Source of the DNA: Chaenocephalus aceratus
Taxonomy: Eukaryota; Chordata; Actinopteri; Perciformes; Channichthyidae
Reading direction: 5' to 3'
Length of the DNA: 64,000 nt
Assembly: GCA_023974075.1 (NCBI GenBank)
Contig: JAMFTG010000509.1
Coordinates: 62,001 to 126,000, forward strand
Under the pieces are notes generated by a model that saw only the letters and a list, made by a program, of their open reading frames with translations, searched no databases and was not told where the DNA came from. The position numbers and the translations under genes are program-made. Positions 45,814 to 57,548 of the stretch are shown in pieces; the first letter of the stretch is position 1; each line of letters starts with the position of its first letter.

Positions 45814-47154
45814 ACTGCGGTCAAGCCAGCCTCCACTTGGGAAAACACAGTCAAGCCAGCCCGCACGTGATATTGGGGTGCGTGAATATTAGAAGCATTA
45901 CGGTAAAATCCCAGCACTTACTCGGTCAATAACAAAAGCACCTATAAAAACAAACCAAACATATTAAATTAAGAGATATGTACTATATAATGTGATCAAT
46001 AATTATTTAAAACAAACTACGTATAACTACGTATCCCATATATGAGCTATCAGCCCTGTGTTTAGATAAGAATAAAACGAAATCTCTCCCTGATGCAAGA
46101 CTCATCTCACTGCAGGGTGATAGAAGGACAGCCCATCTACTCATCAGGGATCAGGGAGAGATTTCGTTTTATTCTTATCTAAACACAGGGCTGATAGCTC
46201 ATATATGGGATTTCAAAGGTCTTTTATTTTGAAACTCCACATCAGAATGTCCTGATTTTTTCTGGGTGAGTAGATGGGCTGTCCTTCTATCACCCTGCAG
46301 TGAGATGAGTCTTGCATCAGGGAGAGATTTCGTTTTATTCTTATCTAAACACAGGGCTGATAGCTCATATATGGGATTTCAAAGGTCTTTTATTTTGAAA
46401 CTCCACATCAGAATGTCCTGATTTTTTCTAGGTGAGTAGATGGGCTGTCCTTCTATCACCCTGCAGTGAGATGAGTCTTGCATCAGGGAGAGATTTTGTT
46501 TTATTCTTATCTAAACACAGGGCTGATAGCTCATATATGGGATTTCAAAGGTCTTTTATTTTGAAACTCCAAATCAGAATGTCCTGATTTTTTCTGGGTG
46601 AGTAGATGGGGTGTCCTTCTATCACCCTACAGTGAGATGAGTCTTGCATCAGGGAGAGATTTCGTTTTATTCTTATCTAAACACAGGGCTGATAGCTCAT
46701 ATATGGGATTTCAAAGGTCTTTTATTTTGAAACTCCACATCAGAATGTCCTGATTTTTTCTGGGTGAGTAGATGGGCTGTCCTTCTATCACCCTGCAGTG
46801 AGATGAGTCTTGCATCAGGGAGAGATTTCGTTGTATTCTTATCTAAACACAGGGCTGATAGCTCATATATGAGATTTCAATATGAGATTTCAAAGGACTT
46901 TTATTTTGAAACTCCTTACATTTTACATTTACTCGTGGTAGTTATAGGTAGTTTGTTTTAAATAATTATTGATCACATTATATAGTACATATTTCTTAAT
47001 TTAATATGTTTGGTTTGTTTTTATAGGTGCTTTTGTTATTGACCGAGTAAGCGCTGGGATTTTACCGTAATGCTTCTAATATTCGCGCACCCCAATATCA
47101 CGTGCGGGCTGGCTTGACTGTGTTTTCCCAAGTGGAGGCTGGCTTGACCGCAGT
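45814..47154. mobile_element. ACTGCGGTCA-type palindromic element, complete copy
   Basis: Ends ACTGCGGTCAAGCCAGCC and GGCTGGCTTGACCGCAGT are flanked by a perfect 8-bp duplication CGTATATC (45806-45813, 47155-47162). Arms of about 215 bases pair (45814-46030 with 46925-47154). The loop is the 166-bp tandem array. A second, interrupted copy is at 11388. The 8-bp target duplication points to hAT, but the TIR does not start with the usual CAG/TAG, so the superfamily is open. Confidence 0.87.
46145..46880. repeat. 166-bp tandem array
   Basis: The block TAGCTCATATATGGG starts at 46195, 46361, 46527, 46693 and 46859, an exact 166-bp period with over four units that differ by only a few bases. The preceding 46035-46140 is an inverted partial unit, which completes a stem around the array. 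No open frame crosses it. Confidence 0.95.
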
Positions 47155-47599
47155 CGTATATCCGTTAGCGCAGCTAGCTAGCACCAGATGCTAACAACAA
47201 CAACAACAATGCACTTAAGGTCTCTCTCTCGCTCGCTCGGGCCACATTACACACACCCTCCCGGTCCTCCCGATGGCCAGTCGGTGCCTGCCGGTGAGCG
47301 TGGAAGTATGGTCTGCCACAAGCGGGCGGCAGGAGCGGGGCTGTCAGCAGATGGTATTTTAAACTCGATGCGCTCTGAAACTACGGGGCGGCCGAGGAAA
47401 AAAAATACAGATGCGTTAAAATAATTAGTGGCGTTAAAAAAAAATTGCGTTAACGCGTTATTAATGCGTTAACTTGACAGCCCTAATATATATACAATAT
47501 ATACAAATACACAATATTGGACACAGACTATAAAGGGCACAAAGTTTCATTCACTAATGAAAGTCAAACAGTTGTTGTTCTATTTATGTTTTTTTGTTT

Positions 47600-47700
47600 C
47601 ATGTGGAACTACTTGAGCAGGTCTCCCTTGAAAAAGAGATCAATGATCTCAATGGGATTTATCTGTATAAATAAAGGTTTGAAATGAAATGAAACACATG
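47600..47700 (+). repeat. non-LTR retrotransposon 3' end fragment
   Basis: GGTCTCCCTTGAAAAAGAG, CTCAATGGGA and AAATAAAGG followed by TGAAA-type repeats resemble the 3' end of a common fish LINE. Only about 100 bases are present. Confidence 0.5.
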
Positions 47701-49076
47701 TTTTTCGCGATAACCAATTAATTGACTTATCGTACGATAAATAAAAATGAACTCGATAAATTACCATTTACATGAGGATGTGACTAGCAGTTTGAAAGGA
47801 TGTACTTGAATTATTATTATATATTATCATTATGTCAGTGGTCTAAAATGGTCATACAACGGTGCCGACAATATTATCGTTTATCGCAATCATTTCCGGG
47901 AAAATGTATCCAACAAAATTAATTATCGTGAGAGGCCTATACATGAATCACACACACAAACAAATCTACAGATTTACTCCAAACTGCCAAATATATTAAT
48001 TAACACACTCTCACTCTCATACTCTTTGACTCTATTTTGGCCTAGTAGAACAATAAGCAGCAGACTTTGTTATCATTTCTACTGGATCTTAGATCTGCGC
48101 ATGCGCAATACGGGTCGGGATTGACCAACCGTCTCCCACTGCTCTGCTGTCTGTTAACGTTGTTAAGAGTGGTGGGGGCGGATCGACAGCTTGAGCAGCT
48201 GTCAACTCAACATTGTAAATAACCAACCAAAGACGATCGCCGGTTCATCTTGTTTTTGGCGTGAGAATAGTTTGGGCAGCGTGAGATTGAGAGTGAAAGC
48301 GTGTGTCACACACCAGAAGCGTGAGAGTTGGCAACCCTGCTTAAGGGCTTAAAAGGAGGGTATTTATGAACTTTTAAATCAGGCTTGCTATTTCCCAATG
48401 CTTCCAGTCAGGGCCGGTCCTAGACATGTTGGTGCCCTAGGCGAGATTATGATTTGGCGCCCCCCCCCCCCTTCCAAACAATACACAATAGAATATATAA
48501 AGAATAAATGAAAAATCTCTACAAAAGACCAATACAGTACAAAAACTGAAACGTATTGACATGTTGGTTATATACATAAAGAAGGTTTCAAATGTATTCA
48601 TTATTGTATGAACATGTTTTAATTGGGGGATGGACGTCACATCCTCTAGGGGGGTCCGGGGGTATGCCCACCCGAAAAGATTTGTTTTAACATTTTAAAG
48701 TAAATTGCTTCAATCTGGTGCACTTTGAGCACACAATTACTCAGAGACTAGATCTAGGGGGTACAACTCTAAACTCCCATATGAAAAAGATCGGTTTACA
48801 TTTTAATAACCAAATAATATGTGCCATAGCCAATAACAAATAAATGTAACGTATTTTATTTGTGTTGTTCATTTATATCTTATTTTACCTAGTTAACATT
48901 TATTTATTCATGCCTTTTTTTTTATATCTCCAGTTTTAAACGATATTTTTGGTTTACTGTCCTATAGTATACATTGGAATGATTTCAAACCTGTTTTTAT
49001 TTATCCTAATAATTCTAAAGGTGTGCCTTGGATTTCTTTACATAAATTGTGACCAAACCGTTTGAGACCCACTGAG

Positions 49077-52000
49077 CAACCTGGTCTCACCAGAATACGT
49101 GACTCCACCACGACACCTTAACACCGCAGTAGGTGGTGGAGTCACGGACTCTGCTACATTTACGTGTTTGCACCACGGAAACAACGCCAATGTAAAGTGA
49201 ATGAGGCTCCTTTGTCGTGGTGCACACACACATTTCTACAACGTCCCGCAGTGAGCTTTTATTCTATAAAACGTTTTTAAAATCTACTTTATAGCTTGTA
49301 GTAACTCACGGGAGGCTTCTTTAATTTTTCGTCAGAATGTATTATAGTGCATTTGTTACGAATTTGTGTCATTGAATTAAAGGCACATTAAAGGCAATGT
49401 GAGCGTCCATTCCCATTGGATAACGGAGGATTTTACACCCAGAAGTAAGTATTCTCCTTACTGTCGATTGATTTTACAGTGATATCTGCTTTACTCATCA
49501 ACTCAAAAACACCAGATTATCCTTGTTAATTACACAACATTGATTGGTTTAAATTGTGTAGAATGCTTTTGTATTTTTCCCCTTCGATTCGGAAAACAAG
49601 TATTTTTTCGGAGTTTAGGATGGCAGCAGACACTACACTACGCAGAATCCTCAGCTATCGTTCCGCTTTGCTTGACAAACCCCGTGATTAGTCCTCAAGC
49701 TCTGTGATTGGTTGACCTCCATATGAAAAAAAACGTTTCGTAAAAGATAAAATCATACTTTATTCAGCAGTGCTTGCTTTACTCTTTGAAAGTCATCACA
49801 TGAATGCATTGTAATAAATGATTCGGCTGCATTAAATAGTACACATCTGTCGTAGTTCTTTATTTATCTACAGAGATCCGGCCTCAGAATAGACCGGAAA
49901 CTATTCTTTTACCGTTCTGTTTTAATTTAATTGTTTTTATTAACAACTAGACCGCTGGGTCATGTTAAGACCATCTTTTCTGTGTTGCTGTGGGTTTTTT
50001 CCATCGCTTTTGTGTTACAAATATCAAAACAATAACAAAATATATCCGTCGTAAACTAAAACAGAAACAGCAGTATATTTGATTTTGTTAAGACTGTAAA
50101 CTTGACAGCTTTTTAACCCAAACCACCTACTGGTTAAAGCGTAATTACACATTTAGAGTCATTGCAATGCAGGTAGATTGTGTTGCTTTTTAATGACTGT
50201 TTTAAAATGCCTTTTTCTTAATGTCTTTCATTTTTGTAAAGCACTTTTGAATGTGTTATATTTGATGAAAAAATTTCAATATTAAGAGTACATGCAAAAT
50301 AGTGGGAAAGTAGAAGGTCAATGATATAAATATATAATATACAATATCAAGAAGATACTGTAAATTATATAATAAAACAGTTTAGTGCCTGATGTTCAAA
50401 GATATTAATAGGAGGATGTGCAAAACAGACAAACTAATAAGGCTTTATTGAAACATTAAAGATTACTTTAGGTTAAGGTCTTCTTTTAGATAATAAAAAA
50501 GCTTTGGGTGTAACTACAGATAAATATGAAGTCTGACAAAGTACTTAACGTCTAATATATTGCATGGTTTGTTTTGGGACTTGACAATCAACTTTCCTGC
50601 AATGTTAACTATGTTGAAGCACTTATTTTAACCGATATTATACATATTTATTATACTCTTATATGATGTATGTAGATAGAATAAGAAATGTGCAGAATAC
50701 AACAGTTTAATGGTGGAAGTATACACACATATTGACAGATGTCTTGTAATGCACTGTTGAGGAACCTGTGACCCAAGTTTTTAATTCATTGCATAACTAC
50801 ACCGTAGTTGTGTATGATATGTGAATAAACCTTTGAAAATCTTGAAATCTTGAAAGGGATGTGCAAAATAGCCATTATATACGGTTTTTAATGAACGATT
50901 AGAGAATAACGAGTAATGAATATACTTTATAGAGATCTGCAGATAAATGTGTTGTCTTCTCAAGCACCCACTATCAAATATCTCGCCTGATTGTTGGCAC
51001 TTGCCAATCACCTTCACTGAATTTTACTCAGGTGTAACTAAAGTCTGATTTAAGGGTTGTTTATATTTCACATCATTAATCCAAATCTGTAAAGTAACTA
51101 AAATAAATGTAGTGGAGTAAAAATACCAGGCTAACCTTAAAGAAAGCCCTCAGGATTATATAAGACCTCCATCTCTGCTGCCATCTGGCAGGCGGTACCG
51201 CAGCATCCGGACTAAAACCACCAGACTCAGGGACAGTTTCATCCCACAGGCCATAAGACTATTAAACACCTGCACTTTGAAACAACATCCATAACATTCA
51301 TCTGGCTGCTACTTAGAAATTATGTATCTAATATATCATATTCCAATCACTTGTAGACTCTTATTGCACTATTTCACTTTTTACTATTTTTGTTTTTGTA
51401 TTTACTGGAGGAGCCTGTGACCTAAGGGGGGGGTAGGACACGTTCGATTCCTGTTTTGAATAGTGTGCCGTCGATGGGTTTCATTCCATTTCAAAGTGCT
51501 GTTTGGCGCTCGGTGTAAACTTCACGCACTGCCACTCCAACATCCAATCACAGAGCTTGAGGACTAATCACGGGATTTGTCAAGCAAAGCACATGGTGTA
51601 GTCCCAAACGATAGCTGAGGATTCTGGGTAGTGTGCTGCCATCCTAAACTTCGAAAAAATATTTGTTTCTCCGAATCGAAGGGGGAAAATACAAAAGCAT
51701 TGTACACAATTTAAACCAATCAATGTTGTGTAATTAACAAGGATAATCTGGTGTTTTTGAGTTGATGAGTAGTGCAGATATCACTGTAAAATCAATCGAC
51801 AGTAAGGAGAATACTTACTTCCGGGTGTAAAATCCTCCGTTATCCAATGGGAATGGACGCTCACATTGCCTTTTAATGTGAGCGTCCTCATTCAATGACA
51901 ACAAGTCGTAACAAATGCACTATAAGACATTCTGACGAAAAATAAAATTATTATGACTACAAATTAAATAAAATAAACCTCCCGTGAGTTACTACAAGCT

Positions 52001-52215
52001 ATAAAGTAGATTTTAAAAACGTTTTATAGAATAAATGCTGACTGCGGGACATTGTAGAAATGCGTGTGTGCACCACAACAAAGGAGCCTCATTCACTTTA
52101 CATTGGGTTTGTTTCTGTGATGCAGACATGTAAATGTAGCAGAATCCGTGACTCCACCACGTACTGCGGTGTTAAGGTGTCGTGGTGGAGTCACGTATCT
52201 GGTGAGACCAGGTTG
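49077..52215. mobile_element. giant palindromic CAAC-family element 4
   Basis: Ends CAACCTGGTCTCACCAGA (49077) and CTGGTGAGACCAGGTTG (52215) are complements. The 7-bp duplications CACTGAG (49070-49076) and CACCGAG (52216-52222) differ at one base. Arms of about 670 bases pair (49077-49745 with 51535-52215). Only the CAAC start is shared with elements 1-3, but the interior modules (AATTAACAAGGATAATCTGG, CTTTGAAAGTCATCACAT) are the same. No transposase. Confidence 0.86.
51130..51420 (+). pseudogene. non-LTR retrotransposon ORF C-terminal fragment
   Basis: In one plus frame at about 51166-51270 the sequence reads LLPSGRRYRSIRTKTTRLRD and SFIPQAIRLLNT, the typical C-terminus of a fish LINE ORF2, followed by a short 3' UTR (CTTATTGCACTATTTCAC). 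It is 5' truncated within palindromic element 4. Confidence 0.68.
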
Positions 52216-52326
52216 CACCGAGATAACTTAGACTAAATTGAACTATCTAAACACTCAGAGTCCTTTACCTCAATGAGCTGTAGTTATCAACCTCAATCCA
52301 ACAACAATCCGTGGTACCGATGTGCG

Positions 52327-52430
<104 letters not shown>

Positions 52431-53086
52431 CTCGCTCAGAGGCATGCTCGTACTTTGGCTGTGAGCTGCGGGCGCCTGATAAGTCAACATCCCCCACTTT
52501 CATCACTTACAGCGCCCATCGTACAGGGCAAATAAAAAGTGTAACCGGGGGGAGAAGGGTGTTACCTTGACTTAATTATGAATGTTGTTACATCTAGGAT
52601 GAGCCAAACAGTCAAATATGTTTTTTTCCCTCCCAGAACTACCAGCGCATCGCCCCCCCCAGATCTGGCGCGCCTATGCGAAAGACCGGCCCTGCTTCCA
52701 CTCTTATTGGTAAGCAACTCCCAAGATTGGATTAGCATATTTCTCAAAATGTCAAGTTACAACTTGAAACTATATCCCATTATCAACCAAATTGACTTTT
52801 TGCTGCACCATGTAATTCCTTATATTCACTGCTAACCGTGTAGCATGTGGTATGGTTACAAGATATGTTATGATTGATATCTGATAAACACCTTTACACC
52901 TTTAAGTGTCTGAATTACAATCTTGTATTTTTGAAAACAGCAGGGTTTTAATTTTCTAAATGCACTTATATACTGATGGTTATGTGATTGTAAAGCTGCT
53001 TAAGGGCCAGCAGCAGCAGACTATGACCACAGCGGGCAGCTCCAGCTGGGAGTGTGTGTAATCATGCGAGTGCAAAGCAAGACTTG

Positions 53087-54265
53087 AGAGGCTTCTCAAT
53101 ACTCAAATTTCCCCTCCTCGACTCCCCTCCTCGACTCCCCTCCTCGATACTTAGACCCGCCCACAGGAGATGCGAGCGGAGGACCGAGGAGGGGAACCGA
53201 GGAGAGAGGAGGGGAAGCAGCAGACGTTTAAAGAAATGAGAACTCCTCTTCTCTGAGCGGTCATATTAAAGCGACGTCCGTTCATTATTACGTGGCAACA
53301 GCTGCATCAGCTGGAGTGTTTTGTCATATTTTATAATCTCTGTTAGATCAGCTGAACATTGTTCCCCCACATATTTACTTTGAATTCATTGAGAGTGCGG
53401 TATAATGAGACAATACCAGGCTACAGATGCGGACACACACACACAAATATATTTATATAAATGTATGCAATTTAAAGTATGAGAGCACTCTCATAATAAC
53501 GTAACACAATCAGAGACTGATATATCCCCCCCCCCTCCCCTCTCTCTGGTCGCTGAAATGGGGAATTGAAATTACAGGCCATAAATTGTATTTGCAAGTA
53601 TTACAAGTAAGCAGAGGACACCAAACCAACTGAGACCTGTCTGTCCGCCGCATCTGCGCACTGTACAACACACACCGACACACTGTACAACACGCACCTA
53701 CACACCTACACACTGTACCACACACACATACAGCTCCTAAAGCATAATCAGGCTACAGCCGTTGTGTATTTTATTATGTGAAGCACTAAATGGTTTTAGA
53801 AAAATATCGACTCTTTGTTTGTAGATATCTACTAAACTAAAGCAAATAAAGAGAGTAGGCCTGTTATACTGAGTGATATATATTTTACACACTGCTCTGC
53901 TTTCTGCACGGACCTCACAGCTGTTCTCACTGTAAACATCGCGTTGCGATGAGAGCAGTTTCTAAAATAATATCCAGGGGATGCATGCAGAGCTGTCATT
54001 GGCTGAGATAAGTCCGGCCGTGCGTCACGCCTCCACCGTTCCCGGAAATGCATCCGCGGAGGAGCCGTGGAGGAACCATCAGTGTATCCTCGGTTATAGC
54101 TCCTCCAGAGAGCCTCCTCGACGCTCGATCCTCGGTCCTCGGTGTGCATTTAGAGAAATGAGACGTCCTTCAAAATGGCGCGCTGAAATTCATTTCTGGG
54201 TCACTACCGGAGGACCGAGGAGTCGAGGAGTCGAGGAGGGGAAATTTGAGTATTGAGAAGCCTCT
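53087..54265. mobile_element. TIR element AGAGGCTTCTCAATAC, 1.2 kb
   Basis: TIRs AGAGGCTTCTCAATACTCAA and TTGAGTATTGAGAAGCCTCT are flanked by TTG (53084-53086, 54266-54268). Subterminal blocks repeat TCCCCTCCTCGAC at the left and GAGGAGTCGAGGAGTCGAGG at the right. No transposase. The 3-bp duplication suggests PIF/Harbinger, but TTG is atypical. Confidence 0.82.
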
Positions 54266-54268
54266 TTG

Positions 54269-55089
54269 GTGAACAGGAAGAGCTGTGTGCCCAGCAAGCC
54301 TTCTCCGGAGGAGTCAAAATCTCAACCCTGTTTTCTTTGAAACATGTCCCCCGTAGGCTGCTGGGTGTGTAAATGATACTCTTACCTCCAATTGTATTTT
54401 TAGTAGTAATCCCCTGTCGGTACTTCTTGCATTTTATTTCTGATTTGTGAAGATTTATATCAATATTCCATTATTTATCTGAGCATAATAATACTGGAGC
54501 GAGGAAATTAGTTGTCATGGCAGCAGAGATAAAAATGCATTTTCGTTTGAATTGATTTCAGATGTCGTGATGTTATTTTAGACATTTGGTTTATTTTACT
54601 ATTTGTATTGTATTCTACAATACTATACTGAAATGTTGATTTCATTTATATCTTTAGTGAAGTGGGGTCTTAAAAAGTATTAAAAGTTGATAAATCAATT
54701 TAGCAAAAATTAAGGCTATTAAAAAGTATTAACAAGTATTAAAAGGCATTTTCCATGGTATTAAATGTTGTAGCTTGTTTTCAATAAGTATATCACTTGT
54801 CCAAAAAGGTTGTATTCTACAGTTTGCCTGAATGTAATCATTGCGTAGGTGTGTAGTGTGATTCTGTGTAGTTTATTTACAGTATGGCATCCCGTTGGAT
54901 TTGACGTAATCTGAACAGGACATTGCACGCTCACTTGATAGCGCGCGAAGGTCCGTTTACGCCGGTTGTTAAACAACATCGTTATGGGGAAATGCAAGTT
55001 TGCGTCCAAATGGTTGGAAGATAAGGAGGGAGGACAATCAATACTGTATATAGTAAATGTGAGGTAAAGTGTGTCGCCAATGTAATCTT
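54269..55089. other. unassigned sequence with a TTAAAAAGTATTAA-rich block
   Basis: Mostly unassigned. Near 54665-54765 there is a cluster of the motif TTAAAAAGTATTAA, a short block I have seen widely in fish genomes but cannot classify. Confidence 0.4.
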
Positions 55090-55730
55090 CCCTTCTAAAA
55101 GGGTTCAATTAATAATCTTTTTTCTCAAAGTAATGATACACCTGTGAGTTGGATGTAGAAAAGTCAGAATCAATATAGATGTTTTCTATTTTAAAGAAAA
55201 TTCAGATTGAACAAAGTCCAAACATTATTTTTTACTTATAGTGAAAACTACCCTTGGATGATGGTAAGGTAGACTAAACGCTTTAGGAATCCAAAGTACA
55301 ACATATAAGAAGTACCCTGTATCAAGATTGATGCAAAACAAGTGACATTTGACCTTTTAAGAGAGGTTTAGCAAAAAAACTCCACCTCTGAGATGATTTG
55401 GGTGGAAATGGGGGTTTTACCGTTTCTTTGGAACCCATTGGTCGATTTTGGTGATTGACATATCTTTCTGACCGTTAGAGCCAATAGAATCGAAGGGGAA
55501 TCTCCCCACTCACACACATACTAAAACAAAAAGGTGGGGGCTTTGTGCGCAGAGTTTTGCACCAGAGTGAAACTGTCTCTAGCTCTGACTTCTAGAAACG
55601 GAAACGCAGGTTTATTGCTTATGGATTATCAGAAATCATTTCAAAGGGACACAGACACATTGGATTAACCTATGGATTAACTTCAGCAGCGTTTTTATCG
55701 TTTTAATGCGATTGAAGACTGTGGAGGTAC
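55090..55730. mobile_element. piggyBac-like element, copy 3 fragment
   Basis: CTTCTAAAAGGG followed by ATTAATAATCTTTTTTCTCA matches copy 2 near 20706. From about 55260 to 55725 it is the complement of copy 1 (19090-19650), for example GTATCAAGATTGATGCAAAA. It is cut at 55730 by the LTR element. Confidence 0.6.
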
Positions 55731-56321
55731 TGTTAGGAGATTTGGTGGACAACTCGTCCGCTTTCTTAAATCTCCTCGCGTCCCTAAACATGCTGATTAT
55801 TCTTACAGGAAGGAATTCACTGCTGCCAAGTAACCGTTAAACAATAATCCACTTTAATGGTAATATAACAATGCAATACAATCAATACATTACCATACAC
55901 AACCATATCGTATCATATGTATAATGTCAGGAGTTGGCCCACTCCTGGCTCCTGCCCACGGGCCGCCAGGACCTTCCAGTCCGAGCGACACGAGAAGAGA
56001 GAGCGAGCACACAACGTGGTTTCTGTCTAAATCCCTCGCTTACAAGAGGAGGAGTTATCTGCGCCTCCCTTCCAGACCTCCATGATTGGCTGCCCAAATT
56101 ATCATCAACACCTCACATCTTAAGTTCCCCAATCCCAGTGGCTCAGATCACAGGGATCTGAGATGACTGTATGTTAACTCCTCACCTTCCCCCTCTTCCT
56201 TTGTCCTCAAAAAACCACATGTTCCCAGGCCCAAAAACAGTTCACAGTTTTCTACCCAAATCATTTTCCCTTTTTAAGTCTCTTCATAGTTTGCATGAAT
56301 ACATACAAATATTCCCTTACA
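55731..56321 (-). repeat. 3' LTR of the LIM-carrying element
   Basis: Differs from the other LTR by one base in an A run (near 56210) and an A/G change in GAGCGACRCGAG, as far as seen. Confidence 0.92.
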
Positions 56322-56336
56322 AATCCCCCTTTTGGT
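56322..56336 (-). other. polypurine tract
   Basis: On the minus strand CCAAAAGGGGGATT lies directly before the LTR start, as expected for plus-strand priming. Confidence 0.7.
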
Positions 56337-56716
56337 CTACACTTAAGAGACCAACTATTCCAAGACATTCACATTATAACCTGGGATTCAGACTATTTAA
56401 ACATTCAGGAATGGCTCCACATATCAACTTCATATGACCGTGTAGAAATACCCAAATATGTAAATAACTCCATACATCTATTACATTACTTAGTAACAAT
56501 AAAGTTAATAAAAAACCTTCAATCAGAATGATTGAGTACCGCTAATAAAATCATCTCTCATCAGTGTTTAGACAAATCGTTTATCAATAGCACAAAAATA
56601 AACATACCAAAAAATGTCAAAAAACTGCATCCTTGTCTGCTGAGTCTCCATACTCGTCCTCTCCCTGACACAGGCCAACAGTGGCAGGAGGGGGAGAAGC
56701 AGCTTTCCCCTCAATG

Positions 56717-57548
56717 GTGGACCTGATTAGTCCGAATGGTTTCATCAGACCCCTCTGAGGGCAGGATGGGCTGGTTACACGCAGCACCTTTAGGCGCCAG
56801 GACCCTGTGGCAGTCTTTCAGACAGTAGATTTTAAAGTCCTCTTCACAGAAAACCCTTCCTGCGTCATAGTAGAACGCCTTCCCTACTACAGGCGCTGCA
56901 GGTGAAGCAGCTGTCATGGTAGAGGCTGCCCATAGCTTGGCAGGCCTGGCTGGCTCCATACACCGTCTTGTTGCACTTAACACACACTCCTGTTTCAGCG
57001 GAGAGTGGAGTCCCCTGTGCCATCCTGGCTTGCCGTGTCTTTGTCCCCTCTGATCCGCTGACGGCGGCTTCTGGGCTGCCTGCTAGAGAGATGTCTTCCT
57101 TCTCCTCCGGCTTGCTGATGGCGGCTTCCGAGTCGCTGCTGAATAGATGTCCTCCCGATCTTCCTTCTCCGGTCCGATGATGATGCCTCCTGGGACGACT
57201 GCTGGATGGATGTCCTCGAGGTCCTTCTCCTCCAGTCCGCTGATGACAGCATCCGAGTCGACCTCCATGACGAGAGCCAGATTCGTCCTGATGTCGTCTA
57301 GGGTCCTCGCAGGTGTTTTCCCGACCGCACACTGGCTCCAGTGGTACGAGCTGTCCCCCTTTCCTTGTAGGCGGACGGCATGGGATGTCCTCTGGGTCAC
57401 TCGGTCGGGGCCGGAGAGCCTGGGGTTGACAGTCAGCCTCCTGCGTCTCGGGTCCCCCTTTTGGCGTCAACACCCTGTGTGGAGAAATCTGATACAAATC
57501 CCTCAAGCCTACGCTCCGGGCTCTGGGGCCCTCGGCTGTTTGACCCAC
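56717..57548 (-). pseudogene. captured LIM-domain gene fragment (LIMD1/WTIP/Ajuba family)
   Basis: The minus frame from 57548 ends with the first half of a LIM domain: [20 protein letters not shown], then [15 protein letters not shown] small deletion near 56880 shifts the frame, and the adjacent frame reads [17 protein letters not shown] joined directly to KIYCLKDCHRVLAPK and NQPILPSEGSDETIR. In LIMD1/WTIP proteins about 55 residues (end of LIM1 linker and most of LIM2) lie between CEEDF and KIYC, so that piece is missing, and one zinc-binding Cys of the next LIM is Gly. No intron is seen. The upstream part (57010-57400) has diverged repeats with [15 protein letters not shown] units. The family acts as cytoskeletal and nuclear scaffolds; this copy is not intact. 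Confidence 0.82.

Larger units (their letters stand above)
45277..47485. mobile_element. TAGGGCTGTCA-type TIR element nested in hAT
   Basis: Ends TAGGGCTGTCAGTCGATTAA and GTTAACTTGACAGCCCTA lie in an AT repeat, so the apparent 8-bp duplication ATATATAT is ambiguous. The subterminal sequence is rich in TTAATCGC and GCGTTAACGCGTTA blocks. It carries a GT microsatellite and a third element. This is a common fish/vertebrate terminal sequence, probably hAT. Confidence 0.75.
45146..48339. mobile_element. hAT non-autonomous element (outer layer of a nested stack)
   Basis: TIRs CAGGGTTGCCAACTTTAG and AGAGTTGGCAACCCTG are flanked by a perfect 8-bp duplication CTTAAGGG (45138-45145, 48340-48347). Most of its length is a nested TIR element (45277-47485). 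No transposase frame. Confidence 0.9.

Noticed and set aside
46145..46880. CRISPR-like regular repeats
   Set aside because: The 166-bp units are contiguous and nearly identical with no unique spacers, and the context is eukaryotic transposon DNA.
56717..57548. An intact host LIMD1/WTIP gene locus
   Set aside because: A frameshift inside LIM1, a missing LIM2 and a lost zinc ligand, together with a position between LTRs, point to a captured fragment rather than a gene.
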